Assembly (NCBI RefSeq): GCF_019968905.1 | Contig: NZ_CP079946.1 | Location: 8,715,356-8,779,355 of the forward strand | Direction of reading: 5' to 3' | DNA length: 64,000 nucleotides | DNA from: Corallococcus sp. EGB | GTDB taxonomy: Bacteria > Myxococcota > Myxococcia > Myxococcales > Myxococcaceae | Shown here: positions 1 through 8,461 of the stretch, piece by piece | How the letters are laid out: each line of letters begins with the position of its first letter | Position numbering within the stretch: position 1 is the stretch's first letter | The notes under the pieces: generated by a model | Seen by the model: only the letters and a program-made list of their open reading frames with translations | What the model was told of the DNA's origin: nothing | Databases searched by the model: none | Made by a program: the position numbers and the translations under genes

Positions 1-453
1 GGGCACCTCGCGCACGCGCACGCCGTGGGAGCGCGCGCGGCGCAGCTGCTCGCGCAGGCTTCGGCTGCCCTTCACCACCGCCTCCCACTTCGCCGGGTCC
101 CACACCGGCTGCTCGCCAATGGGCAGCTCCTCGAAAGGGACGAGCCGTGAGAAGCGCGACTCCGTGGCGAAGAAGTTCACGCGCTTGCCCGCGCTCCGGG
201 CCGCCCGGTGGAAGCCCTCCACCACGTCGCACACCCGCTCCTGCGCGGCGATGGGGCCGCCGCCCGCCACCCACGCACCGCCCGTGTCCACGTAGGCGAT
301 GCACCCATCCCCTTCCGGCGAGAACCAGTACTCGAAGCCCGGCTGCAGCACCTGGAAGGACGTCGCGTTCCAGCCGTGGCGCTTGAGCAACGCCAGCACC
401 CGCTCGCGCGCGTCGCCCGCGTCCCGCGCGGTGTCCTGGTGGGGGTCGGCCAT
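1..453 (-). CDS. DUF2156 (LPG-synthase C-terminal-like) protein, 3' part missing
   Basis: The gene is read leftwards from an ATG at 453 and runs off the window edge, leaving 151 residues with no stop. The visible part resembles the start of the DUF2156 domain, which is related to the GNAT-like catalytic half of lysyl-phosphatidylglycerol synthases. It shows FEYWFSPEGDG near residue 40, a Gly-rich strand at 60-70, FFATESRF near 94-101 and IGEQPVWDP at 112-120, followed by a basic helix. Family members may transfer an aminoacyl or acyl group to lipid, but the acceptor cannot be told here. It is divergent from the outer-membrane gene at 646, and the 192 bases between them should hold both promoters. 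The family call rests on recognised motifs; the specific substrate is unknown. Confidence 0.75.
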   Translation of the reverse strand, partial: MADPHQDTARDAGDARERVLALLKRHGWNATSFQVLQPGFEYWFSPEGDGCIAYVDTGGAWVAGGGPIAAQERVCDVVEGFHRAARSAGKRVNFFATESRFSRLVPFEELPIGEQPVWDPAKWEAVVKGSRSLREQLRRARSHGVRVREVP

Positions 454-645
454 GGTGTTTGCACTCAAACTACGTCCCGCCGGAGCGGCCCGCCAGCCAA
501 AGGCGCCCGGGGAGGAAGGGCCCTCCCTGGACGGACTGTGTGGAAGTACTCCCTTCCCAGGTGGAGTGCGCACGGAAGGGATCCAATCCGGCCGCTCGGA
601 CGCACTACAAGGAGTCGTCCCTGCGTTCCTCTGGAGCCGTGCGCC

Positions 646-1344
646 GTGTCCCCACCCCGACCCATCCCATCCACCCGGTTGTTCCTCGCCGCGCTCCTGC
701 TCCCGGCCGCGGCCTTCGCGCAGGTGCGCACCAACGTCGCGCGGCTGCTCACCTCGGACGCGGCGGAGGTCATCGACGCGCCGGTGGTGGGCCTCCAGCG
801 CACGGCGCTGCCGCTGTTCGCCGGGCTGTCGGTGGACACGTCCCTGTACGCGGACGCGCTGCTCGCGCCGAACCTGGGGGTGCGGTGGGCGGCGGCCGGA
901 GGGCCGCACCGGGTGGCGCTGGGCGCGCGCTACACGCACTTCGTGGGCGCGTCCGCGTACTCCAGCCGCGTGGAGTCGCGCGAGCCCGCGATTCAAAGCT
1001 TCACGCCGGAGCTGTCCGGCCCGGCCTTCTACGCCGTGTATGGCCTGTCGCTGGGGCCGGTGCTGGTGCAGGGCGAGGCGCGCTATGCGCGGTACGACTC
1101 CGACTACCTGGCCTTCACCGGCGCGGTGGCGTGGAACTTCACCGGGGCGTGGTCGCTCATCGCGGAGGGCGGCATGCGCGTGAAGGGCGGCGCGAAGCTC
1201 AAGGCCGCCGCGGGCGTGCGCTACGGCGGCGAGCACTTCGGCATGGCGCTGGGCGCGGCCTACGTGGACCTGAGCGACCCGGCGCTCCCGGGGCAGGAGC
1301 TGCCGGTGCTGCCCACCTTCGATCTGTCCTGGAGCTTCCGATGA
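646..1344 (+). CDS. Predicted outer-membrane beta-barrel protein of unknown function
   Basis: This frame encodes 232 residues from a GTG at 646, chosen because a GGAG lies 9 bases upstream and a typical signal peptide follows (hydrophobic LFLAALLLPAAAFA, with likely cleavage after AFA near residue 25). The longer frame that opens at 208 only overlaps the opposite-strand gene. The mature part has alternating short Gly/Tyr-rich strands of about 10 residues and ends in WSFR, with an aromatic near the C terminus as in beta-barrels. Its TGA overlaps the ATG of the next gene (ATGA), so the two are probably co-translated and may act together in the envelope. I recognise no named family; an assembled barrel of 8-10 strands is an inference. 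Confidence 0.6.
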   Translation: MSPPRPIPSTRLFLAALLLPAAAFAQVRTNVARLLTSDAAEVIDAPVVGLQRTALPLFAGLSVDTSLYADALLAPNLGVRWAAAGGPHRVALGARYTHFVGASAYSSRVESREPAIQSFTPELSGPAFYAVYGLSLGPVLVQGEARYARYDSDYLAFTGAVAWNFTGAWSLIAEGGMRVKGGAKLKAAAGVRYGGEHFGMALGAAYVDLSDPALPGQELPVLPTFDLSWSFR

Positions 1345-1925
1345 TGCGGTGGTGCGTCGTGGGCCTGTGCGGCCTGTTGCTGGCGTCGTGCTCGGCGGAG
1401 ATCAACGTGGAGACGGCGCCGTTCACCCAGACGGTGCCGGTGACGTCGGTGCTGGCGCCGGTGTACGCGGAGGTGGCGCTGGACCTGCCGGAGGAGACGC
1501 GGGACCTGTCGGTCGTCACCGTCAACACGGTGCAGGCCGCGCTCACGGTGGCCAATCCCTCTCAAACGCTGACGCTGCAGCTGAGCGCGCGGCTGTCCTT
1601 CACGGGGCAGGCGGAGCCGGGCACGCCGAAGACCTACACGGAGGCCAACCTGCCGCCGTACTACGCGTCCTCCACGCTGCTGCTGGCGCCGCGCACGTTC
1701 GCGCCCAACAGCCGCACGCCGCTCACCGTGGACAGCCCGGCGCTGAAGCAGGCCCTGGGCCGGCAGCGCGTGTGGCTCATCGTGGAGAACACCGTCACGC
1801 GGACCAGCGGCCTGCCCACGGGCGGCCTGCCGGTGAACATCGTGCTGGAGAACATCGTGTTCAGCGCCAACGTCACCAAGACCTTCCCGGGACTGGGCGG
1901 GGCCCTGGAGGTCGGCGGACTCTAG
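1341..1925 (+). CDS. Putative lipoprotein of unknown function
   Basis: A 194-residue protein starts at an ATG that shares four bases with the stop of the preceding barrel gene. The N terminus MMRWCVVGLCGLLLASC is a lipoprotein signal with a LASC lipobox, so Cys17 should be acylated. The mature domain is rich in Val, Thr and Leu in an alternating beta-strand pattern and lacks further cysteines or catalytic motifs. Tight coupling suggests it is an envelope partner of the barrel protein, for example a periplasmic-face accessory; this is inference. The family is not recognised. Confidence 0.65.
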   Translation: MMRWCVVGLCGLLLASCSAEINVETAPFTQTVPVTSVLAPVYAEVALDLPEETRDLSVVTVNTVQAALTVANPSQTLTLQLSARLSFTGQAEPGTPKTYTEANLPPYYASSTLLLAPRTFAPNSRTPLTVDSPALKQALGRQRVWLIVENTVTRTSGLPTGGLPVNIVLENIVFSANVTKTFPGLGGALEVGGL

Positions 1926-1986
1926 GGCCGGAAGCCGGGCCCCCAGGGTACGGCCCTGCCATGGGAGGCCCGGCTTGTAGTACCGC

Positions 1987-2874
1987 TCAGGTCCCGTCGT
2001 CGTCCGCGTCGTCCGCGCCCCCATCGTCCGCGGGGGCCCGGCCGAGCAGCCGGTCCACCTCCGCGTGCGCGCTCTCCGCCTGCGCCGGGCTGATGCGCTT
2101 GTAGAGCCTCAACGCATCCACCACGTGGTGCGCGTGCTTCCACAAGGCGCGGGACCCGCTGGACGGCGAGCGCTTGCGCGGGGACGGCAGCATCGCGGCG
2201 AGCACCGCGCCCTGCGCCACGGAGAGCTGGGACGCGGACACGCCGAAGTGCTCGCGCGCCGCCGCCTCAATCCCATACACGCCGTTCCCCCACTCCACCA
2301 CGTTGAGGTACAGCGTGAGGATGCGCTGCTTCGTCAGCGCCTCCTCCAACCGGTGCGCCAGCACCAGCTCCTTCAGCTTGCGCGTCAGGCTGCGGTCCGT
2401 GGACAGCCAGAGGTTCTTCGCCAGCTGCTGCGTGAGCGTGGACGCCCCGCGCCCCAGCCTCCCCTGCTCCACCGCCTGTCCCACCGCGCGCGCCAGCTCC
2501 ACCGTATCCACCCCGTCGTGCAGGTAGAAGCTCGCGTCCTCGGAGATGAGCACCGCGTCCACCGCGGGCTTGGACACCGCCGACAGCGGCACCCACTGCT
2601 GCCGCCGGCGCGGCTTGTGCCCGGCCTCGCGCGCCTCGCTCGCGCGCTGCTCGATGAGCGCCGTCGTGCTCGGGTTCTCCTTCGCCAGGGGGCTCGCGTC
2701 CGGCAGCCCGGCGAGCGTGAGCGCCGCGGTGCCCAGCACCAGCACGACCAGGCCGCCCAGCACCCAGCGCCCCCGCCGTCTTCCTCGCGGCGCTGCCGGA
2801 CGCACCTCGGGCGGCCGGACGGGCGCGGCGGGCTCGCGGCGCGGGGCTTCGAGTGGACCTTCGACGGTGGACAT
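1987..2874 (-). CDS. mtgA: Monofunctional biosynthetic peptidoglycan transglycosylase (GT51)
   Basis: This 295-residue protein polymerises lipid II into glycan strands at the outer face of the inner membrane. A basic Pro-rich cytoplasmic tail (1-36) is followed by one transmembrane helix (about 37-57) and a single GT51 domain. GT51 signatures are present: SEDASFYLHDG (111-121) with catalytic Glu112, GASTLTQQLAKN (143-154), the second Glu in RKLKE (about 169), and NVVEWGNGVYGIEAAA (191-206). No transpeptidase domain follows, so it is the monofunctional MtgA type. A short acidic D-rich tail is unusual. The start lies 13 bases after the stop of the NlpC/P60-like gene on the same strand, suggesting a small cell-wall operon. 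Confidence 0.93.
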   Translation of the reverse strand: MSTVEGPLEAPRREPAAPVRPPEVRPAAPRGRRRGRWVLGGLVVLVLGTAALTLAGLPDASPLAKENPSTTALIEQRASEAREAGHKPRRRQQWVPLSAVSKPAVDAVLISEDASFYLHDGVDTVELARAVGQAVEQGRLGRGASTLTQQLAKNLWLSTDRSLTRKLKELVLAHRLEEALTKQRILTLYLNVVEWGNGVYGIEAAAREHFGVSASQLSVAQGAVLAAMLPSPRKRSPSSGSRALWKHAHHVVDALRLYKRISPAQAESAHAEVDRLLGRAPADDGGADDADDDGT

Positions 2875-2887
2875 CGGCCGGCAGTGT

Positions 2888-3592
2888 CTAGCGCCGCGCG
2901 CTCCGGGCGTCAGCCTTCATGGTGAGCTTCGCGGAGGCCAGGCGCGGCGGCTCGGGCGAGCGCCAGCGCTCGTCCACCGACGCGAAGCCCGCCACCAGCT
3001 CTCCCGCCAGGTAGCCGCGCGTATTCCTGCCCTTACGGCGGAGCCAGTCGTTGAGCACGCGCCCCTTCGCGTCCTTGCGCTCCTCCGGGTGCAGGAGGTT
3101 GAAGCGCGAGCGCTTCACCAGCCCGCCCGACTTGTGCACGAACGTCACCGTGCCGTCCGTCCCCACGCGCTCCACGATGCCGATGTGCGTGAGGCCGTCG
3201 TTCATGAGGCCGTCGCGGTTGCGGTCGAACGTGTTCTTGAAGAACACCAGCGCGCCCGGCGTCGGCGTCTCCGTCAGCACGCCCAGCGCGCGCGCCTTGC
3301 GGTGGATGGCGGTGACGCCGTTCTCCTCCGGCAGCACGTCGTCCGGCAGCAGGTCCAACCGCTTCTGCTGGAACGCCAGCCGGGTCATCCCCGAACAGTC
3401 ATCGCTCACCGCCGAGCTCATCTTCGCGAGCGTCGTCATCCCCACCCAGGACTTCGCCCGCCACAGCGCCCGGTCCGCCAGCTGGACCTCCGGCCGGGCC
3501 TTCTTCGTCGCCGTGACCTTGCTCGCGGCCTGAGCCGCCCCGCCCCACACCAGCGCGCTCACCAACGCGCCCACCCACACGCCTCGTCCCAT
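2888..3592 (-). CDS. Secreted NlpC/P60- or CHAP-like cysteine hydrolase
   Basis: About 234 residues are read from an ATG at 3592; a TTG at 3610 would add six residues and cannot be excluded. A signal peptide (GVWVGALVSALVWGGAAQAA) exports it. The mature protein has the Cys-His layout of papain-like peptidoglycan amidases: DDCSGMTRLAF holds the likely nucleophile, followed by the turn GALVFFKNTFDRN and the likely His in LTHIGIVERV. Members usually cut peptide bonds in peptidoglycan. The DRNRDG stretch before the His could bind calcium. It lies directly upstream of mtgA on the same strand, which supports a cell-wall role. The exact subfamily is not certain. Confidence 0.72.
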   Translation of the reverse strand: MGRGVWVGALVSALVWGGAAQAASKVTATKKARPEVQLADRALWRAKSWVGMTTLAKMSSAVSDDCSGMTRLAFQQKRLDLLPDDVLPEENGVTAIHRKARALGVLTETPTPGALVFFKNTFDRNRDGLMNDGLTHIGIVERVGTDGTVTFVHKSGGLVKRSRFNLLHPEERKDAKGRVLNDWLRRKGRNTRGYLAGELVAGFASVDERWRSPEPPRLASAKLTMKADARSARR

Positions 3593-3730
3593 GCGCACGC
3601 GACAGAGCAACCGCCGTGCCCGGCTTCCGCGACGTTGCGCATGTCCACCTCACGACGAAGCGCGCGCACCCTTCGGCACGCGGTGGGAAAGGAAGTTCCC
3701 ACACACGGCAACCGCGCGCCCTGGAGCCCT

Positions 3731-4651
3731 TCAGATGATGGGTTTGACGCGGGCGGCGGGCTCCGCGCCCTGGGGATCGCTGGCGTTCTCAAGCCCGGCA
3801 TTCGACGGGGCTCTGTTCCACCGGCCCGAGGGCGACGGCTCGGCTCCCCCTCCCCAGGTCCGCGTGGGCCGGGGCTGCATCCGCGCCGGGGGGTTGGACT
3901 GCATCTCCCGCGGCGGAGGACTCTTCGCCCGGGCCTCCAGCGCGACCATCAGCGGCAGCGCCAGCCCCAGGACCGCGAACTGCCCCAGGGCCCCGGGCAT
4001 CCGCGAGCCGGGAGCGGGCAGCGCCTGCGCGCGCACGTTCGCGAGGATGAACGCGCCTCCAATGGCCATGCACAGCGCGAGCGCCGCCCACGTCATGGCC
4101 TGCGCGGTGATGGTGATGGAGGACAGGCGCCAGGTCGCGCCCGTGTCCACCGCCGCCCTCCACGTCTCCTGCCTCCAGTCCGCCGCCGGCCCGGCCATGC
4201 CGTAGCCCACCGCGCACGCCGCCAGCCACACGGCGGCGCCGTGTACCTCGCGCCGCAGCAGCCACGCCTGCGCGAGCCCCAGCACCACCCCCATCCCCAC
4301 GGGCGCCATGAGCGGTGACAGCCCCAGCGCCACGGCCAGGGCCCGCGAGCCCACCAGGCCCACCGCCACCGCCATCGCCGTCATCCCCACCCAGCCCGTC
4401 ACCTGGAGCCCGGCCCGGCGCAGCGCATGCACCTGCGCGTTGCCCAGCATCCCCCCTGCGACAGCGAAGACCGCCAGCTCCGCGAGCCGGTGCACCACGC
4501 CCTGCTCCACCCCGGACAGCCGCCAGATGGCCGCCGAGCGAAGCACCGCGTCCAGCAGGTTCGCCCAGGTGTCCGCCTGTGCCCACGGGACCAACAGCCC
4601 GATGACACTGGCCGCCGCCAAAGCCACCACATGAACGAGACGCGAGCGCAT
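3731..4651 (-). CDS. Multi-spanning membrane protein of unknown function
   Basis: The protein has 306 residues if the ATG at 4651 is used; this start is preferred because MRSRLVHVV leads straight into the first hydrophobic helix. Roughly seven to eight hydrophobic segments follow (for example VVALAAASVIGLLVPWA, LAELAVFAVAGGMLG, VTGWVGMTAMAVAVGLVG, FAVLGLALPLMVAL). The last 65 residues are a Pro/Arg-rich soluble tail. No transporter or enzyme signature is recognisable. It stands alone between the NlpC-like gene and the divergent HExxHH gene. Confidence 0.55.
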   Translation of the reverse strand: MRSRLVHVVALAAASVIGLLVPWAQADTWANLLDAVLRSAAIWRLSGVEQGVVHRLAELAVFAVAGGMLGNAQVHALRRAGLQVTGWVGMTAMAVAVGLVGSRALAVALGLSPLMAPVGMGVVLGLAQAWLLRREVHGAAVWLAACAVGYGMAGPAADWRQETWRAAVDTGATWRLSSITITAQAMTWAALALCMAIGGAFILANVRAQALPAPGSRMPGALGQFAVLGLALPLMVALEARAKSPPPREMQSNPPARMQPRPTRTWGGGAEPSPSGRWNRAPSNAGLENASDPQGAEPAARVKPII

Positions 4652-4787
4652 GGCCCGGCAGTCTGCGCGAGTCCCCCGGTCCAATGCCATCCACGGGGGC
4701 GTGCTCCTGCCCGCCGGCCAACGGAGGTGTCGCCCGGTGGAGGTGGATGTGCGGCGCGACCCAACCTCAAGGGTTAGACTGAACCCG

Positions 4788-5351
4788 GTGCGCTTCGCTT
4801 ACTACCAACGGCTGTCGCCCGCCGAGCAGCGCGTCTACCGCCAGAGCGACGCCGTCAAGGAGGTGCCCCTGCGGACGCCCGCGACGCTGCGGCCCCGGGC
4901 GGAGGCGGTGCGACAGGCGCTGCTCCAGGAGGACCGGGCGGCGCTCCAGGCCGCGACGCAGGCCCTGGCCCGCGCGATGACCGAGCGGCTGGAGGTGCCC
5001 GGGGTGGCGGTGGAGGTGTTGGAGACGCGGCCTTCGAATGACGAGGGCGAGCTGCATGGGCTCTACACGTGGGCGCCCGGGCAGCGGCCCCGCATCCAGG
5101 TGTGGATGCGCACCGCGAAGCGCGGCCAGGTCGTGGCCTTCCGCACGTACCTGCGCACCTTCCTGCATGAGCTGTGTCACCACCTGGACTTCCTCTGGCT
5201 GGAGCTGTCCGCCTCCTTCCACACGGAGGGCTTCTTCCAGCGCGAGTCGAGCCTCTTCGGGCAGCTGGTGCCCCCGTCAGCGGGGGCAAAACGCCGTGAA
5301 GCGGCGGACACTGGGAAATGGAGCGCGAGCACAAGGCGCGGCCGGCGCTAG
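4788..5351 (+). CDS. Small predicted zinc metalloprotease-like protein (HExxHH)
   Basis: Read from a GTG at 4788 (187 residues); the longer upstream frame is non-coding in composition. The key feature is FLHELCHHLDFLWL, an HExxHH zinc-binding helix at about residues 126-131, followed about 20 residues later by ESSLFGQL, whose Glu could be a third ligand. Upstream strands (YTWAPGQRPRIQVWMRTAKRG) precede the helix as in minimal gluzincin or SprT-like folds. There is no signal peptide, so it is probably cytosolic. Only 12 bases separate it from the M1 aminopeptidase, suggesting one transcript of two metallopeptidases. Activity is inferred from the motif only. Confidence 0.65.
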   Translation: MRFAYYQRLSPAEQRVYRQSDAVKEVPLRTPATLRPRAEAVRQALLQEDRAALQAATQALARAMTERLEVPGVAVEVLETRPSNDEGELHGLYTWAPGQRPRIQVWMRTAKRGQVVAFRTYLRTFLHELCHHLDFLWLELSASFHTEGFFQRESSLFGQLVPPSAGAKRREAADTGKWSASTRRGRR

Positions 5352-5363
5352 ATTGCCGCCCCT

Positions 5364-7919
5364 ATGGCGCATCCCACCGACGACAAGAACTTCCGCCTGC
5401 CCACCACCCTCCGCCCGCGCCGCTATCAGGCGACGGTGACCCTGGACCTGGAGGGGCGCACCTTCACGGGCGAAGAGCGCGTGGAGCTGGAGCTGGCCCA
5501 GCCCACGACGGAGATCATCCTCCACGCCAACGCGCTGGAGCTGGGCGAGGTCACCTTCCGCGCCGGCAACGACGTGCGCAAGCCCGCGTCCAAGCGCGTC
5601 TCTCCGGTGAGCGAGACGGTGGTGCTCACGTTCGCTTCTCCCCTGCCCGCGGGCCAGGCCACGCTGGACGTGCTGTGGACGGGGCACTTCAGTGAGGGCC
5701 TGCGCGGCCTGTACGCGGCGGGCAAGGTGGCCGCGACGCAGTTCGAGGCCGCCGACGCGCGCCGGCTGTTCCCCTGCTTCGACGAGCCCGCCTTCAAGGC
5801 GCGCTGGGCGCTCACGGTGCGCGTGCCGGAAGGCCACACGGTGCTGGGCAACGGCCGCGTGCTGAAGGACGAGAAGGACGGGGCGCTGCGCAAGGTGACG
5901 TTCGCGGAGACGGAGCTGCTCAGCTCCTACCTCATCGCGCTGGTGGTGGGCCCGCTGGTGGGCACGCCCGAGGAGAAGGCGCAGGGCATCCCGGTGCGCA
6001 CGTGGGCGCTGCCGGAGAAGGCGCACCTGGCGAAGTTCGGGCAGGACGCGGCGCTCCAGGTCCTGCCCCGGCTGCAGGACTACTTCGGGCTGCCGTATGC
6101 CTTTGGCAAGGTGGATCAGGTGGGCATCCCGGACTTCGAGGCGGGCGCCATGGAGAACGCCGGCCTCATCACCTACCGGGAGGTGGCGCTGCTGTTGGAC
6201 CCCGCCACCGCGCCGCTGTCCGTGCAGAAGCGCGTGGCGGAGGTGGTGACGCACGAGCTGGCGCACCAGTGGTTCGGCAACTGGGTGACGATGGTGTGGT
6301 GGGACGACCTCTGGCTCAACGAGGCGTTCGCGACGTGGATGGCTTTCAAGATCGTCGACCAGTGGCGGCCGGACTGGCGCATGTGGCTGGACTTCGACGC
6401 GCACCGGGCGAGCGCGCTGGCGCTGGACGCGCTCAAGTCCACGCACCCCATCCACGGCGAGGTGCGCAACGCGGGCGAGGCGGGGGAGAGCTTCGACGCG
6501 ATTACCTACGAGAAGGGCGGCGCGGTGCTGCGGATGATTGAAGGCTTCCTGGGCGAGGGGCCCTTCCGGGAAGGCATCCGGCTGTACATGCGCAAGCACG
6601 CGCGCGCGAACGCGGTGAAGGAAGACCTGTGGAACGCGCTGGGGGAGGCGGCGAAGCAGCCGGTGAACGAGCTGGCCACGAAGTGGATCGGCCAGAGCGG
6701 CTTCCCGCTGGTGTCGGTGAAGGTGGAGGGGCGCAAGGTGACGCTGTCGCAGCAGCGCTTCTATTCGGAGCCGGGGGTGAAGAGCGCGGAGACGTGGCCG
6801 GTGCCCATGGTGCTTCGCTTCGAGGACGCGGGCAGGGTGCGCGAGCAGCGCGTGCTCTTCCGCGACGCGCAGGCGACGGTGACGCTGGAGGGCGGCTCCG
6901 GGGACGTGAAGTGGCTGTGCGCCAACGGCGGCTCCACGGGCTTCTACCGGGTGGCGTACGAGAAGCCGGCGCTGGACGCGCTGGCGGCGAACCTGGGGAC
7001 GCTGGCGCCGTCGGAGCGCATCTCGCTGCTGGCGGACACGTGGGCGCTGGTCCGCGCGGGACAGGCGCCGGTGGCGGACCTCCTGGACCTGGCGGCGCGC
7101 TTCGGGGACGAGGAGGACGAGGCGGTGCTGGACGAGCTCGTCGGGCGGCTCGGGTACATCGAGAACCGGCTGACGGAGGGCGAGGACCAGGAGCGTTTCC
7201 GCCGCTGGGTGGAGCAGTTGCTGGGCGGCGGCCTGAAGAAGCTGGGCTGGCAGGCGGCGCAGGGCGAGCCGGACCGGGTGCGGCTGCGCCGCGCGGCGCT
7301 GGTGCGCGCGGTGGGAGGCCTGGCGCGCAGTCCGGAGGTGCTGGCGCAGGCGCGTCCGCTGGTGCAGCGGATGCTGCAGGGGGACAAGTCCGCGCTGGAC
7401 GCGAACCTGCTCGATACGGCGGTGGGCATGGTGGCGCGCGCGGGCGACACGGCGCTCTTCGAGGACCTGTTGCGGCGGATGCCGAAGGAGCCGGACCCCG
7501 CGACGCAGCGGCGCTACCTGATGGCGCTCACGTCGTTTGAAGACGCGAAGCTGGCGGAGCGCGCGCAGGGGCTGTTGTTCACGGAGGCGGTGAAGACGCA
7601 GGACGTGGCGAGCTTCGCGACGGGGCTGTTGGGCAACCGCACCGGTCGTGACGCGTGGTGGGAGCAGTTGCAGAAGCGCTGGAAGGACCTGGTGGCGCGC
7701 ACGGGAGCGGCGCCCATGCTGCTGCGCCGGGTGGTGGAGGGGCTGGGCCTCTTGCGCACGCGCGAGCAGCTGGAGCAGGTGAAGGCGCTGCTCCAGGCCA
7801 ACCCGATTCCGGAGGCGCAGCAGGCCACGGCGCAGACGCTGGAGCGCCTGGCGCAGGACGTGGCCCTGCGCGAGCGCGTGGCCCCGGAGGTGGCCGCGTG
7901 GCTGAAGCGCCGGCCGTGA
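5364..7919 (+). CDS. M1 family zinc aminopeptidase (ERAP-like C-terminal domain)
   Basis: An 851-residue cytosolic aminopeptidase that removes N-terminal residues from peptides. The N-terminal beta domain begins with FRLPTTLRPRRYQATV. The exopeptidase loop GAMEN is at 261-265, the zinc site HELAH at 297-301, and the third ligand Glu320 lies in WLNEAF. The catalytic Tyr is probably in FDAITYEKGGAVLRM. After residue 540 comes a long alpha-helical region like the ERAP1-C cap of Tricorn-interacting and mammalian M1 enzymes, rather than the E. coli PepN form. It follows the HExxHH gene by 12 bases. There is no signal peptide. The family assignment is firm; the natural peptide pool is unknown. Confidence 0.94.
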   Translation: MAHPTDDKNFRLPTTLRPRRYQATVTLDLEGRTFTGEERVELELAQPTTEIILHANALELGEVTFRAGNDVRKPASKRVSPVSETVVLTFASPLPAGQATLDVLWTGHFSEGLRGLYAAGKVAATQFEAADARRLFPCFDEPAFKARWALTVRVPEGHTVLGNGRVLKDEKDGALRKVTFAETELLSSYLIALVVGPLVGTPEEKAQGIPVRTWALPEKAHLAKFGQDAALQVLPRLQDYFGLPYAFGKVDQVGIPDFEAGAMENAGLITYREVALLLDPATAPLSVQKRVAEVVTHELAHQWFGNWVTMVWWDDLWLNEAFATWMAFKIVDQWRPDWRMWLDFDAHRASALALDALKSTHPIHGEVRNAGEAGESFDAITYEKGGAVLRMIEGFLGEGPFREGIRLYMRKHARANAVKEDLWNALGEAAKQPVNELATKWIGQSGFPLVSVKVEGRKVTLSQQRFYSEPGVKSAETWPVPMVLRFEDAGRVREQRVLFRDAQATVTLEGGSGDVKWLCANGGSTGFYRVAYEKPALDALAANLGTLAPSERISLLADTWALVRAGQAPVADLLDLAARFGDEEDEAVLDELVGRLGYIENRLTEGEDQERFRRWVEQLLGGGLKKLGWQAAQGEPDRVRLRRAALVRAVGGLARSPEVLAQARPLVQRMLQGDKSALDANLLDTAVGMVARAGDTALFEDLLRRMPKEPDPATQRRYLMALTSFEDAKLAERAQGLLFTEAVKTQDVASFATGLLGNRTGRDAWWEQLQKRWKDLVARTGAAPMLLRRVVEGLGLLRTREQLEQVKALLQANPIPEAQQATAQTLERLAQDVALRERVAPEVAAWLKRRP

Positions 7920-7943
7920 AGTGAGCGCCACCCGGGAGGGGTG

Positions 7944-8286
7944 ATGTGGAGATCGCTTCTGCTCTTCATGGTCTGGGAGCCTGGGTGCGCGGCCTCCAGC
8001 CCCCCTGTGGGCGTCATTCAGCCGCCTCCCGGTGAGCGACTGGAGCACATCACGGGCCCCCTGCCCGGCCATGGCCCCTATCGGACCTATTCCGAAGCGC
8101 TGGTGGCAGCCTGCCCGTTGCTCCTGAAGCAGCCCCAGGCCACCGCGGGCCGCCCGGGCGACCAGGAGTTTCCTCTGCGGTGGAAGCTCTCGAAGGAATG
8201 ATCGCGTTCTCCTCCAAGGGCCATGACCCCACGCAGCTACGCTCACCTGGCTCGATGACACGAACTACCGCATCCAACGGCAGTAG
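7944..8286 (+). pseudogene. Probable decayed small lipoprotein gene with internal deletion
   Basis: A GGGAGGG ribosome site precedes the start at 7944 (GTG at 7941 also in frame). The open part (8201 stop) encodes MWRSLLLFMVWEPGC, a lipoprotein-like leader, then a short Pro-rich segment and GPYRTYSEALVAACPLLLKQ, and ends at WKLSKE. Past the stop, another frame reads LTWLDDTNYRIQRQ before a stop at 8286, which looks like a natural C terminus. The simplest reading is a larger gene reduced by an internal deletion and frameshift. This rests on my impression of a larger myxobacterial lipoprotein family with a similar start and end, so it is tentative. Bases 8287-8461 show no gene. Confidence 0.4.
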
Positions 8287-8461
8287 GGGCCACATCGACA
8301 TGCGCACGCGCACGCTCTTCATCGTGTCCGCCTTCTCCGGAGCTTCAGCCGGGAGGCCCGCCCCTTCGCTTCTTCCATGCCCCGGATGGTGGCACTCGCG
8401 CCATGATGCCAGCGCCTCCGTTGGAGCCGAGCCCTCCTCCTGACGGAGGCCCTGGAACCCC

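Noticed and set aside
208..645. The upstream extension of the outer-membrane frame
   Set aside because: It overlaps the DUF2156 gene on the other strand, and a good GGAG plus signal peptide marks the start at 646.
5277..8261. A 994-residue minus-strand open frame opposite the M1 aminopeptidase
   Set aside because: The translation is Arg/His/Leu/Gln-rich with no motif and lies wholly over a clear M1 gene; it reflects high GC lacking stop codons.
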